NCBI GenBank assembly: GCA_905210485.1
Contig: CAJLXA010000004.1
Coordinates: 7,586-71,585, forward strand
Origin: an uncultured Eubacteriales bacterium
GTDB taxonomy: Bacteria > Bacillota > Clostridia > Oscillospirales > CAG-272
DNA: 64,000 nt
Reading direction: 5' to 3'
Below, one piece after another: positions 54,489-62,624 of the stretch. The translations under genes and the position numbers were made by a program. Within the stretch, counting starts at the first letter, position 1. Each line of letters opens with the position of its first letter. The notes beneath the pieces were generated by a model. It had not been told where the DNA came from, made no database searches, and saw only the letters and a program-made list of their open reading frames with translations.

Positions 54489-55208
54489 TTACAGCCCCGA
54501 AAACAGACCGTCTTCACCGCCGGAAAGATCGGGCGGCATAAAGAGATTCCACGGATAGACGGAAAAGTCGGGAAGAGCGGTAAAAGCAAGGCGGCGCCCG
54601 TCCCGCGGGTGAAGAAAAGAAAGGCAGGCGGCGTACAGCGCGCCGTGCGGCGCTTTGTCGCGCGCGCCGTATTTACCGTCGCCGCAAAGAGGGCATTGCC
54701 GCGACGCAAACTGTACGCGTATCTGATGCGTACGCCCGGTATATAGCCTTACCGCCGTCAGGGAAATGCCGTTTTCCGTTGCCATCACCCGATAAAGAAG
54801 CCGCGCTTCTTTCACGCCCCTCCGCCGGCTGTCCGCAACAAAAGAACGGTTTCTCCGCGCGTCGTGATACAGATAATCGCGCATTTCCCCGAAAGACGGC
54901 GAGAGGATCCCCTGCGCGGCGGCAAGGTAGATTTTCGTCGTTCCGCCGTCGGCGATCCCCCACGACAGCGCCGCCGCGGCCGCCGTATTTCTTGCATAGA
55001 CCGTAAGTCCGCCCGTCGTGCGGTCGAGGCGATGCACGACAAAAACGCGCGGGTCTTCGCCGCGCTCACGGAAAAAGTCGGCAAGATATGCCGTCATGTC
55101 GCGGTCGCCGGAAGGATCCGGCTGTGCGGGAACGCCGTACGGTTTTATACAGACGGCAATATCCCGGTCGAGATACACCGGGGAAAAAGCACTGTGGTTT
55201 TCGTTCAT
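54489..55208 (-). CDS. RluA-family pseudouridine synthase
   Basis: It converts uridine to pseudouridine in rRNA or tRNA. The 239-residue protein has the catalytic motif VVHRLDRTTGGL with the Asp of HRLD, YLAAAQG, a LYTGRTHQIRVQFAS motif and CGDGKYG. The ATG at 55208 follows GGAGATTC. There is no N-terminal S4 domain, so it belongs to the short RluA-type group (RluC/RluD-like catalytic core only). The exact target uridine cannot be told. Confidence 0.92.
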   Translation of the reverse strand: MNENHSAFSPVYLDRDIAVCIKPYGVPAQPDPSGDRDMTAYLADFFRERGEDPRVFVVHRLDRTTGGLTVYARNTAAAAALSWGIADGGTTKIYLAAAQGILSPSFGEMRDYLYHDARRNRSFVADSRRRGVKEARLLYRVMATENGISLTAVRLYTGRTHQIRVQFASRQCPLCGDGKYGARDKAPHGALYAACLSFLHPRDGRRLAFTALPDFSVYPWNLFMPPDLSGGEDGLFSGL

Positions 55209-55331
55209 ACAGAATCTCCGTTCGGTTTTCCGGCCGTATCGCGGGCGGCGGAAGAATGTGCCGCGGCGACAGTCCGGTCGGCCCGGTTTATTTTTCACAA
55301 AAGAACAGGCGCGGACGATGTCCGCCCGGAC

Positions 55332-56507
55332 TCACACGCGGTCGATATGGGTCACCGCGTAATAATGCGGATCGCCGTCGTGAATTTCTTTTTCGACCCG
55401 CTCGCGTATCGCGCCGTCCGACAGCCGGCATTCAAAGGGCACCGCAATATCGAAAATCAGGTTGGAATGTGTGGCGCCGCGCACGATACGGAAATCATGG
55501 ATATCGAAACTCGAATCGACCTTCTTCACGGCAATCAGCGCCATTTCCCGATAGACCTGCGTATCCATATCGGTGGCGACGGGATCCACATGGATTGTGC
55601 AGAGAATACCGTATTCTTCGGAAAGCCGCCGCTCGATATTGTCAATTTCGTCATGCACCGTAAACATATCCCGCCGTCCGTCCACTTCGGCGTGAACCGA
55701 CGCGACCGTATTGCCGGGGCCGTAATGGTGTACGGCGATGTCGTGAACGCCGAGAACTTCCGGCGAAGAGGAAACGACCGCCGTGATCTCGGCGATCTCT
55801 TCGGGCGTCGGCGCGCCTCCGAGGATCAGGTTTTTCGTTTCATTCAATATTTTCAGACCGGCAATCAGTATCAGCACCGAAACCAGAATACCCATTGCGC
55901 CGTCAATATATTTCGTAAAGGCATAGTGCGGAAAGAGGAGGGACACCACAACGCCGCAAAGCACGGCAAAAGTGGAAGCGGCGTCCGACAGGCTGTCGGT
56001 GGCGGTGGCGCGCATCACTTCGGAATCCACCTTTTTGCCGATCTTCCTGTTAAAATAAGCAAGCCAGAGTTTAAACAGGATTGCAACGCCGAGCAAAACC
56101 GCGGTAAGAACGCCGACGCCGGTTTCTTCTTTCGGGTGGATCAGGTTTTCCACAGAAGTGGTAAACAGTTCAAATCCGATAACAAGAACCAGCATACTGA
56201 CGATCATGGACGTCACATATTCCATGCGCGCATGACCGTGCGGATGATGACGGTCGGCGGGTTTTGAGGAGATTCGGAAACTGACAAAAGTGATGACCGA
56301 AGAGCCGGCATCCGACAGGTTATTGACCGCATCGGCCACAATGGAGACCGATGAAGAAAGAAGACCTACCGTAAGTTTCAATACCGAAAGCAAGAGATTC
56401 ACCGCCACCCCGACAGCCGAGGTCAGCGTACCGTAAGCGGTGCGCACTTTTTTGTCCTTTACGTTTTCGCTGTCGCGTATAAACCATTTCACAAGAAGAC
56501 TTGTCAT
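55332..56507 (-). CDS. Cation diffusion facilitator transporter
   Basis: A 391-residue metal/proton antiporter with six membrane helices and a C-terminal cytoplasmic domain. Metal-site motifs are DAVNNLSDAGSS in helix 2 and DSLSDAAS in helix 5, with HHPHGHARMEY between helices. The C-terminal ferredoxin-like dimerisation domain has VHDIAVHHYGPGNTVASVHAEVDG, and an extra segment of about 90 residues lengthens it relative to typical CDF proteins. The metal (Zn, Mn, Fe or Co) is not determined. A recurrent palindrome overlaps the probable start point, which would fit repression. Confidence 0.92.
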   Translation of the reverse strand: MTSLLVKWFIRDSENVKDKKVRTAYGTLTSAVGVAVNLLLSVLKLTVGLLSSSVSIVADAVNNLSDAGSSVITFVSFRISSKPADRHHPHGHARMEYVTSMIVSMLVLVIGFELFTTSVENLIHPKEETGVGVLTAVLLGVAILFKLWLAYFNRKIGKKVDSEVMRATATDSLSDAASTFAVLCGVVVSLLFPHYAFTKYIDGAMGILVSVLILIAGLKILNETKNLILGGAPTPEEIAEITAVVSSSPEVLGVHDIAVHHYGPGNTVASVHAEVDGRRDMFTVHDEIDNIERRLSEEYGILCTIHVDPVATDMDTQVYREMALIAVKKVDSSFDIHDFRIVRGATHSNLIFDIAVPFECRLSDGAIRERVEKEIHDGDPHYYAVTHIDRV

Positions 56508-56571
56508 AACGACCTCTCCGTTAAGAATCCGGAAAGCCGGAACATAAAAACGCTCCCGGCAATCCGCATAT

Positions 56572-56591
56572 ACGTAAATAATACTTTACAT
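56572..56591. promoter_or_regulatory. Recurrent palindrome ACGTAAA-N6-TTTACAT at the CDF promoter
   Basis: It lies about 5 bases downstream of a minus-strand -10 element TACAAT (56601-56596), covering the expected start point about 80 bases before the CDF gene. This is the best-placed operator of the set. Confidence 0.5.
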
Positions 56592-56678
56592 TTCTATTGT
56601 ATTTATTTAAAAGCAAACGACTTTGCAACTGCATGCACCGGGCGTGTTCCGCACATGCTTATACCGCGGCGCGACAGA

Positions 56679-57434
56679 TCATTTCCGAAGAAAAGAGATT
56701 CCGTGCAGAACCGAAAGCGCTTCCGCAACGCCGTCTTCTTCGCCCGTCGTACGGTAAGTAGCGTAGGCGTCAAGAGCGGCCGGCGCATGACCGATAACGG
56801 CCGATTTTCCGGCATACGCCAGCATTGCCGCGTCGTTCAGGCTGTCGCCTATCGCCGTCATTTCTTCACGCGGTATACCGAATTTTTCGGAAAGAACGCG
56901 CATCGGCGACGATTTGTCGTGCCCGTTCAATACGCCCTCCACATAGGTCGGGAAAGGAATCCGCGTCAACGTCGGCGTTTTGAAGTCTTCGGGCAATTCG
57001 GGAACGAGAAACGAAATTTTAGCAATCTTTCCGGCGGCGGGAGAAGCGAGAAAATCCTCTATCCCATCGTCGGACAGATAGGTTCCCGGACCTTTCAGAG
57101 CGGCAATATAAAAATATGCGTGCTCGGTACCTTCCATCACAAACGGTATTTTTCTGCTGACGGCGTCGCGGACAATGGCGGTCACGGCCTCTTTTTCCAT
57201 AGCCAGAGAATAGATTTCCCGTCCTTCGTAAAAAAGATATACCGAGCCGCAGATAAGACCGTCGAAAGGAAAAGCGTCAAGGCAGGACTGCGGCACAAAG
57301 CCGCGGCCGCGCCCCGTATTCAAAAACAGTTTATGTCCGGCCTCCCGCGCCGCGTACAATGCGCGCAGGTTTTCGTTCGAGATTTTTCCGTGAAAGGCCA
57401 ATGTACCGTCAAAATCAAGAAAAATGTACGCCAT
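56679..57434 (-). CDS. HAD-superfamily phosphatase (Cof type)
   Basis: A cytoplasmic sugar- or cofactor-phosphate phosphatase of 251 residues. The HAD motifs are the DFDGTL nucleophile loop (motif I), NTGRGR (motif II), then a conserved Lys in the SSPMRVLSEKFG region (motif III) and IGDSLNDAAMLAYAG (motif IV). A type C2 cap lies between motifs II and III. AAAAGG precedes the ATG. The substrate is not predictable. It follows serS by about 145 bases but is separated by a hairpin. Confidence 0.92.
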   Translation of the reverse strand: MAYIFLDFDGTLAFHGKISNENLRALYAAREAGHKLFLNTGRGRGFVPQSCLDAFPFDGLICGSVYLFYEGREIYSLAMEKEAVTAIVRDAVSRKIPFVMEGTEHAYFYIAALKGPGTYLSDDGIEDFLASPAAGKIAKISFLVPELPEDFKTPTLTRIPFPTYVEGVLNGHDKSSPMRVLSEKFGIPREEMTAIGDSLNDAAMLAYAGKSAVIGHAPAALDAYATYRTTGEEDGVAEALSVLHGISFLRK

Positions 57435-57485
57435 AGTTTACCTTTTAAAATATATTTGCAATCATGAAGAGTCGCACTTGCAGGA

Positions 57486-57516
57486 AACGGCAAGCGGGCA
57501 ATGCCCGCCTGCCGTT
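57486..57516 (-). terminator. Hairpin downstream of serS
   Basis: AACGGCAAGCGGGC (57486-57499) pairs with GCCCGCCTGCCGTT (57503-57516), 14 bp with one G-U pair and a 3-base loop. The tail on the minus strand is only TTTCC, so it may be a weak terminator between serS and the HAD gene. Confidence 0.6.
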
Positions 57517-57579
57517 ATCCTCGGCGGAACCGTGGTTCTGCCGACCGTGCGGTATACAGGGCGCTTCCTGACGGAGCGC

Positions 57580-58866
57580 TTATTTTTTCGGGATCAGTTT
57601 TTCGGTACCGCCCATGTAGGGACGGAGAACAACAGGGATCTTCACGCTGCCGTCGGCTTCCAGGTTGTTCTCAAGGAAAGCGATCAGCATACGCGGAGGA
57701 GCAACGACGGTATTGTTCAGGGTATGGGCAAGGTATTTACCGTCTTTACCGTTTATGCGGATCCGCAGACGGCGCGCCTGCGCGTCGCCGAGGTTCGAGC
57801 AGGAACCGACTTCAAAATATTTTTTCTGACGGGGGGACCATGCCTCCACGTCGCAGGATTTCACTTTAAGATCGGCAAGGTCGCCGGAGCAGCACTCCAG
57901 TGTGCGGACGGGAATGTCAAGGCTACGGAAAAGATCGACCGTGTTTTTCCAGAGTTTATCGTACCACATCTTGGAATCTTCGGGTTTGCAGACCACGATC
58001 ATTTCCTGTTTTTCAAACTGATGGATACGGTAAACGCCGCGTTCTTCGATACCGTGCGCGCCTTTTTCCTTGCGGAAACAGGGCGAGTAACTGGTAAGCG
58101 TATAGGGCAATTCTTCTTCGGGGAGGATCTGGTCAATAAATTTACCGATCATCGAATGTTCGCTTGTACCGATAAGATAGAGGTCTTCGCCCTCGATCTT
58201 ATACATCATGGCGTCCATTTCGGCAAAACTCATAACGCCGGTCACCACGTCGCTGCGGATCATGAAAGGCGGCACGCAATAAGTGAAGCCGCGGTTGATC
58301 ATAAAGTCGCGGGCATAGGAAATAACGGCGCTGTGAAGGCGTGCGATATCGCCCATCAGATAATAAAATCCGTTTCCGGCAACGCGGCGCGCGGAATCCA
58401 GGTCAATGCCGTTGAAACGTTCCATGATCTCGGTGTGATAGGGGATTTCAAAATCCGGCACCACCGGCTCGCCGAAGCGTTCGATCTCTTTATTTTCGCT
58501 GTCGTCCTTGCCGATCGGAACACTGGGGTCGATGATGTTCGGAATCGTCATCATGATCGTTTTGATCTTTTCTTCGAGTTCCGCTTCTTTCGCTTCGTCG
58601 GCGGCAAGGCGCGCGGCCTGATCGGCCACCGCTTTTTTCACTTCTTCCGCTTCCTCGCGTTTCCCCTGCGCCATCAATGCGCCGATGGATTTCGACAGTT
58701 TATTGCGGTTGGCGCGGAGATCGTCCGCTTCTTTTTTCACGGCGCGGTTTTCCGCGTCCAGTTTCAGCACCTCATCGACAAGCGGCAGTTTTTTGTGCTG
58801 AAATTTGTTTTCGATGTTCTTCTTTACAACATCGGGGTTTTCGCGTACAAACTTGATATCAAGCAT
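57580..58866 (-). CDS. serS: Seryl-tRNA synthetase
   Basis: It charges tRNA-Ser and tRNA-Sec. The 428-residue class II enzyme has the N-terminal coiled-coil arm (about 30-100: NKLSKSIGALMAQGKREEAEEVKKAVADQAARL). The core has TSEHSMIGKF (TxE), motif 2 SPCFRKEKGAHGIEERGVYRIHQFEKQE, and C-terminal motif 3 NNTVVAPPRMLIAFLENN. Motif 3 differs from the common NGSGLAVGRT form and belongs to the second bacterial SerRS subtype. The ATG at 58866 follows GAAAGG. A T-box leader lies upstream, so expression rises when tRNA-Ser is uncharged. Confidence 0.96.
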   Translation of the reverse strand: MLDIKFVRENPDVVKKNIENKFQHKKLPLVDEVLKLDAENRAVKKEADDLRANRNKLSKSIGALMAQGKREEAEEVKKAVADQAARLAADEAKEAELEEKIKTIMMTIPNIIDPSVPIGKDDSENKEIERFGEPVVPDFEIPYHTEIMERFNGIDLDSARRVAGNGFYYLMGDIARLHSAVISYARDFMINRGFTYCVPPFMIRSDVVTGVMSFAEMDAMMYKIEGEDLYLIGTSEHSMIGKFIDQILPEEELPYTLTSYSPCFRKEKGAHGIEERGVYRIHQFEKQEMIVVCKPEDSKMWYDKLWKNTVDLFRSLDIPVRTLECCSGDLADLKVKSCDVEAWSPRQKKYFEVGSCSNLGDAQARRLRIRINGKDGKYLAHTLNNTVVAPPRMLIAFLENNLEADGSVKIPVVLRPYMGGTEKLIPKK

Positions 58867-59201
58867 TTTGTAAACCTTTCTTTGCATTTCTTTATTTATT
58901 ATGTAATAGAACCAACAAAAGAAGTTGCCGTATCGGCATGATAATGCAGATCCGGGCACAGGCAACGTCCGTCTGCGGACTGAACGCAGGCGCCCAGTAT
59001 AAAAGAAACGGACGATGCCTGCCGTTATGTCGCGGTTCTTCCGGACGGCAATCGGAAGCGTATGAAAAGCACCCGCGTGAATTTATCGCGAATCCACCGG
59101 AGAACAGACCTGAGCTTCGGGGAAGATGGTGCAGAGATCGCAACGGCGCCGAACGCAACGTTTTTCGATGAACGCAAAAACTTGCCGCACAGAGACTATA
59201 T
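58867..59201 (-). other. Long gap between T-box and serS
   Basis: About 335 bases of GC-rich sequence with no recognised gene, although the T-box terminator is normally within 100 bases of the start codon. A weak member of the recurrent palindrome (TTGTAAA-N6-TTTGCAT, 58868-58887) overlaps the serS ribosome binding site. An open frame here lacks codon bias and a ribosome binding site. Confidence 0.4.
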
Positions 59202-59433
59202 AAAAACAAAAAAGCCCCACGTCCCGTAATCATGGGACGAAGAGACTCCGTGGTGCCACCCAAATTGCCGCCGTTCGGCGACCGCTCGCAGGTTCTGTAC
59301 GGGGAACCGCCCCGCGGCTTTCGCCGCGCGCTCGGGAATGGAAAGAAAAAGTACGGACAGCGACTTGCACCCACCGTCGCCTCTCTGAGTCCGAAAATTT
59401 TTCCCGTTTCTTTCATCGCGCCTGTTCTGTTTT
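59202..59433 (-). promoter_or_regulatory. T-box riboswitch of serS
   Basis: A tRNA-sensing leader on the minus strand. The T-box GGGTGGCACCACGG lies at 59261-59248. The terminator hairpin CGTCCC / GGGACG (59239-59220) is followed by a T-rich tract. Stem I contains the AGAGAG motif and the distal loop GGTGGGTGCAA (about 59389-59365). The specifier is probably AGC (59332-59330) or TCC nearby, both Ser codons. Uncharged tRNA-Ser would stabilise the antiterminator and allow read-through into serS. Confidence 0.88.
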
Positions 59434-59439
59434 ATCTGT

Positions 59440-59468
59440 ATTATATCCCACCTCGGCGGAAATTGCAA
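59440..59468 (-). promoter_or_regulatory. Promoter of the serS T-box transcript
   Basis: TTGCAA (59468-59463), 17-base spacer, TATAAT (59445-59440) on the minus strand. Confidence 0.85.
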
Positions 59469-59955
59469 GAGTTTTGTGAAATTTTTCTCCGATGGAAATA
59501 AAAATTTCCCGTACTTTACCTTAAAGCGCAGAAAGGCGTTATTGTATTTCCGATCGGAGTCCGGGCGATACAACGGTCGGTAAACGTAATCTCCACGCGG
59601 TTTTCCTGCTCCCGCAGGAAGAAAACGCTTTGAAGATAGAAAACCAAAAAGAGCAGAGCGGATTGTCAGGAGATGCGCAACAGTTTCCCGGATTCAGGGT
59701 TCTGTAAATCCTGTGCGGAACGAAAACTCAAGACCTTGCGGGGGGATTCGGCGTTGATTAACGAAAGATGCCGCAAAAATGTTTTCAAGGAGATGTAGAA
59801 TGGATTTCTGCCCTTAGGATAAAACACCTGCGAAGCAGACCTCCACTGTTTTCATGAGTTTTTGGCCGCGCGCAATAAGATTCCGCAAAACGGACGTCAA
59901 ATTCCATGCCTTTTCAATCGTTTGCCAATCGGCAAATCCGGAAGCGCGGACGAAA
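59469..59955. other. Gap between serS promoter and fba terminator, no gene seen
   Basis: About 490 bases. A minimal ribosome binding site and ATG (near 59801) opens only five codons. No known RNA was recognised. Minus-strand frames contain short coding-like pieces (for example around 59640-59760) in different registers, which could be a decayed gene, but the evidence is weak. Confidence 0.3.
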
Positions 59956-59980
59956 AAAGGGGCGCAAAACGCGCCCCTTT
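59956..59980 (-). terminator. Terminator of fba
   Basis: AAAGGGGCGC pairs with GCGCCCCTTT in a 10-bp stem with a 5-base loop, followed by TTTCGTCC on the minus strand, 14 bases past the stop. Confidence 0.9.
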
Positions 59981-59993
59981 CGGAATCAGCGGA

Positions 59994-60857
59994 TCAGGCC
60001 TTGCCGACAGAGCCGAACAGCTCCATTTTCTCCTTGACTTTTGCCTTGATGGCGGCAGTACCGGGGGCAAGCAGTTTGCGCGGGTCAAAGCCCTTGCCGG
60101 TAAGGTCTTTGCCCTCTTCGATATATTTGCGGGTAGCTTCAGCAAAAACGAGCTGGCACTCGGTGTTCACATTGATTTTGGACACGCCGAGGTCGATCGC
60201 GTGGCAGATCTGGTCATCGGGAATACCCGTACCGCCGTGAAGAACGAGCGGCATCTTGCCGACCTTAGCCGAAATCTTTTCCAGCGTGGGGAAAGAAAGG
60301 CCGGGCCAGTTTGCCGGATATTTACCGTGAATATTGCCGATACCTGCGGCGAGCATGGTTACGCCGAGATCGGCAATCGTTTTGCATTCATCGGGGTCGG
60401 CACATTCGCCCATGCCGACAACGCCGTCTTCTTCGCCGCCGATTGCGCCGACTTCGGCTTCAAGGGAAATGCCCAGTTTGCCTGTCAGTTCGACAAGCGC
60501 GCGCGTCTTTGCGATATTTTCATCAATCGGGAAATGCGAACCGTCAAACATAACGGAAGAAAAACCGGCGTCGATGCAGGCAAGTGCGCCCTCATAGGAG
60601 CCGTGGTCGAGATGCAGTGCCACAGGAACCGTGATCTTCAGTCCTTCCAGCATGCCTTTTACCATACCGACAACGGTCTTATAGCCGCACATATATTTGC
60701 CGGCGCCCTCGGATACGCCGAGAATAACGGGAGATTTAAGTTCTTCGGCCGTTTCGAGAATAGCCTTGGTCCATTCCAAGTTATTGATGTTAAACTGGCC
60801 GACGGCATAGTGGCCGGCTTTTGCTTTTTCCAGCATTTCTTTTGCGGAAACCAACAT
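59994..60857 (-). CDS. fba: Class II fructose-1,6-bisphosphate aldolase
   Basis: It splits fructose 1,6-bisphosphate in glycolysis using zinc. The 287-residue protein has zinc ligands His85 (LHLDHGS), His177 (GNIHGKYP) and His207 (LHGGTGIPD), the acidic loop SLEAEVGAIGGEEDG and NVNTECQ. GGAGG precedes the ATG. It is monocistronic with an extended -10 promoter and a strong terminator, as expected for a highly expressed glycolytic gene. A tagatose- or other ketose-bisphosphate aldolase is the alternative. Confidence 0.93.
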   Translation of the reverse strand: MLVSAKEMLEKAKAGHYAVGQFNINNLEWTKAILETAEELKSPVILGVSEGAGKYMCGYKTVVGMVKGMLEGLKITVPVALHLDHGSYEGALACIDAGFSSVMFDGSHFPIDENIAKTRALVELTGKLGISLEAEVGAIGGEEDGVVGMGECADPDECKTIADLGVTMLAAGIGNIHGKYPANWPGLSFPTLEKISAKVGKMPLVLHGGTGIPDDQICHAIDLGVSKINVNTECQLVFAEATRKYIEEGKDLTGKGFDPRKLLAPGTAAIKAKVKEKMELFGSVGKA

Positions 60858-60901
60858 AGTAAATTACCTCCGAAAATTTTATTCGTCTTGAGAACAAATA
60901 T

Positions 60902-60930
60902 ATTATACACGCTTTTTTCAAAAAACGCAA
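60902..60930 (-). promoter_or_regulatory. Promoter of fba
   Basis: TTGCGT (60930-60925), 17 bases, TATAAT (60907-60902) with GTG before the -10, about 45 bases from the start. Confidence 0.8.
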
Positions 60931-62102
60931 GTAGTTAATCTATTTGTTTCCCTTAATTTTGAAAATTCTTCCGCTTTTTTATAGATTTTGTCGCGCCGCC
61001 CCTCCGTAAGGCATTTTCCTGTTGCTTTATTCACCGCTACGCACACGCCGCGCACGGTGTGCCTTAACGCGGCATACGGCGGATTCTACGGCGATATACG
61101 CACACTGCGCATGAGGAAAAATGCGGCGGTATGGCGACTCTGCGTTATCTGCGGACAACGGCCGGTACGCATGAAGAGATGCCGCATGCGGCGCGGTCTT
61201 TTTTTGAAACCTCCCGCCTGCTACGCGCACGAGGCATAGAAAAAATGGTGATACGCAACGTGTATAGCGTGCGTAAAACGCACCGATATGTGCAATGATA
61301 CGCATGAAGAAACGGCAAAAAAGAGGGAAACGCTGATGTATACCCGACTGCAACGCACACAATGTGCATGGGTGACGAAGTTATGCTTCGCGCGCACTTG
61401 CGCTGTATAAGCGATCGCCACGCGCACGATACGCATGAAGCGATGGCGCAATTGCAAAATGGAAGAGGCGGTCGGTGCACAACCGCCATAGACCGCCTGC
61501 GGTATGATAAGTCCGTTTTCATAAACAATTGCCGAAAAGCGTATTTCCCGCACCGTAATCCAAACGTTTTGAGTGCGAATTGCAGGGTACGAAACCGTAA
61601 AATCGCGAGACCGCAAAATCGCAGAGTCACAAAATCACGAAACACAAGGGGGTGCAGAACAACAGAACCGTGAAGACAAGACACCGAACCGCAAAGATGT
61701 GGAGGCGCAAAAAGCATAAAAGCGCAAGCCGCGGAAGAAAACTATCTCAATCGTCATGTTGAAATCGTTTGTTGTACCGTTTTTTCGGTAACGTATTTCG
61801 TCAAAACCGTCACCGTCTATTCGTTGCTAATGTGAAAAAGACCGACGACGGCGTTTCCCTGTCGTTCTCTCCAACGCTCTCTCCGACGTTTTTCCCGTAT
61901 TTTTTCGGCATTTTCCACTTAACCGTGACTGTCATGAAGAAACATACGAAAAAATCCATTTTTGACGCTCTTTTTGAAATGCATACTTATTCACGAATAA
62001 TGAATATTTATTTTCGCCTTGTACAAAGGGCTGGTGTCCGGATCGAGGCATACCGAGCATTACAAAAAAGGCTTCAATCGAAAGTCTATAATCATAGACA
62101 GA
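60931..62102. other. 1.2-kb gene-free region with repeated motifs
   Basis: No gene, tRNA or known RNA was recognised. TACGCATGAAG occurs at 61166, 61299 and 61430, at near-equal steps of 133 and 131 bases, with other GCAACGC- and CGCATG-rich phrases between. A short tandem repeat lies at 61595-61642. A palindrome GTCTAT-N4-ATAGAC (62084-62099) lies just past the ybaK-type gene. Open frames here are low-complexity. Confidence 0.5.
61595..61642. repeat. Three imperfect 16-bp tandem repeats
   Basis: CCGTAAAATCGCGAGA, CCGCAAAATCGCAGAG and TCACAAAATCACGAAA in direct succession. Confidence 0.65.
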
Positions 62103-62576
62103 CTAATTTTCCGGCAGTTTGCAAACGTCAACGTAGGATTTGGCGCCGGAAAGTTTGAACAATTCTTCCGGTGTCAGTTCGATGGCGCTGTTTGAGGATC
62201 CGCAAGCAGGGAAGACGGTCCCGAAGCGTTTCAAGGATTCGTCAAGATAAACCTCAACATTATCATTGATTGCAAAAGGACAAACGCCGCCGACAGCATG
62301 TCCGATCAGCGGTTCCACCTCATCGTAGGTAAGCATGGAGGGTTTCGTGCCGAACACAGCCTTAAACTTACCGTTATGAAGACGGGCGTCGCCCGCGCAA
62401 ACGATCAGAATTATGCGGTCGCCGCTTCTCACGGATAAACTCTTTGCAATGCGTGCGCCGTCCACGCCGAGTGCTTCGGCCGCCAAAGCAACCGTGGCGC
62501 TGGAGACGGGGAATTCACGAATCTTGTTTTCATAACCATATGAGCGCAGATAATCACGCACTTTTTCTATAGCCAT
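62103..62576 (-). CDS. YbaK/EbsC-family aminoacyl-tRNA editing protein
   Basis: A 157-residue free-standing trans-editing domain, probably hydrolysing mischarged Cys-tRNA-Pro or a similar species. The ATG at 62576 follows GAGGTGATAAAA; an upstream GTG was rejected. Family features are the conserved Lys in ARIAKSLSVRSGD, GHAVGGVCPFAI (variant of the GGxSP motif), and ACGSSNSAIELTPEELFKL near the end. A very short leader follows its promoter, so translation may begin only about 12 bases from the RNA 5' end. Confidence 0.88.
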   Translation of the reverse strand: MAIEKVRDYLRSYGYENKIREFPVSSATVALAAEALGVDGARIAKSLSVRSGDRIILIVCAGDARLHNGKFKAVFGTKPSMLTYDEVEPLIGHAVGGVCPFAINDNVEVYLDESLKRFGTVFPACGSSNSAIELTPEELFKLSGAKSYVDVCKLPEN

Positions 62577-62595
62577 TTTTATCACCTCGTAAATA

Positions 62596-62624
62596 ATTAT
62601 ACAAGGTTACTGCGCAAAAGTCAA
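62596..62624 (-). promoter_or_regulatory. Promoter of the YbaK-family gene
   Basis: TTGACT (62624-62619), 17-base spacer, TATAAT (62601-62596) on the minus strand, only 19 bases before the start codon. Confidence 0.85.

Noticed and set aside
57567..57592. Plus-strand terminator at the serS 3' end
   Set aside because: The T-rich run is the serS stop and final Lys codons read antisense, the stem is bulged, and no plus-strand gene precedes it.
58892..59416. A 174-codon minus-strand frame through the T-box and serS leader
   Set aside because: It runs through the structured T-box RNA and its terminator, and its composition is unlike the genes around it.
61145..61717. Overlapping minus-strand frames in the 61-kb repeat region
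   Set aside because: Cys/Arg/His-rich low-complexity translations, several overlapping frames at once, no ribosome binding site.
61769..62158. A 129-codon plus-strand frame ending inside the YbaK-family gene
   Set aside because: It overlaps a well-supported gene antisense and shows no family resemblance.
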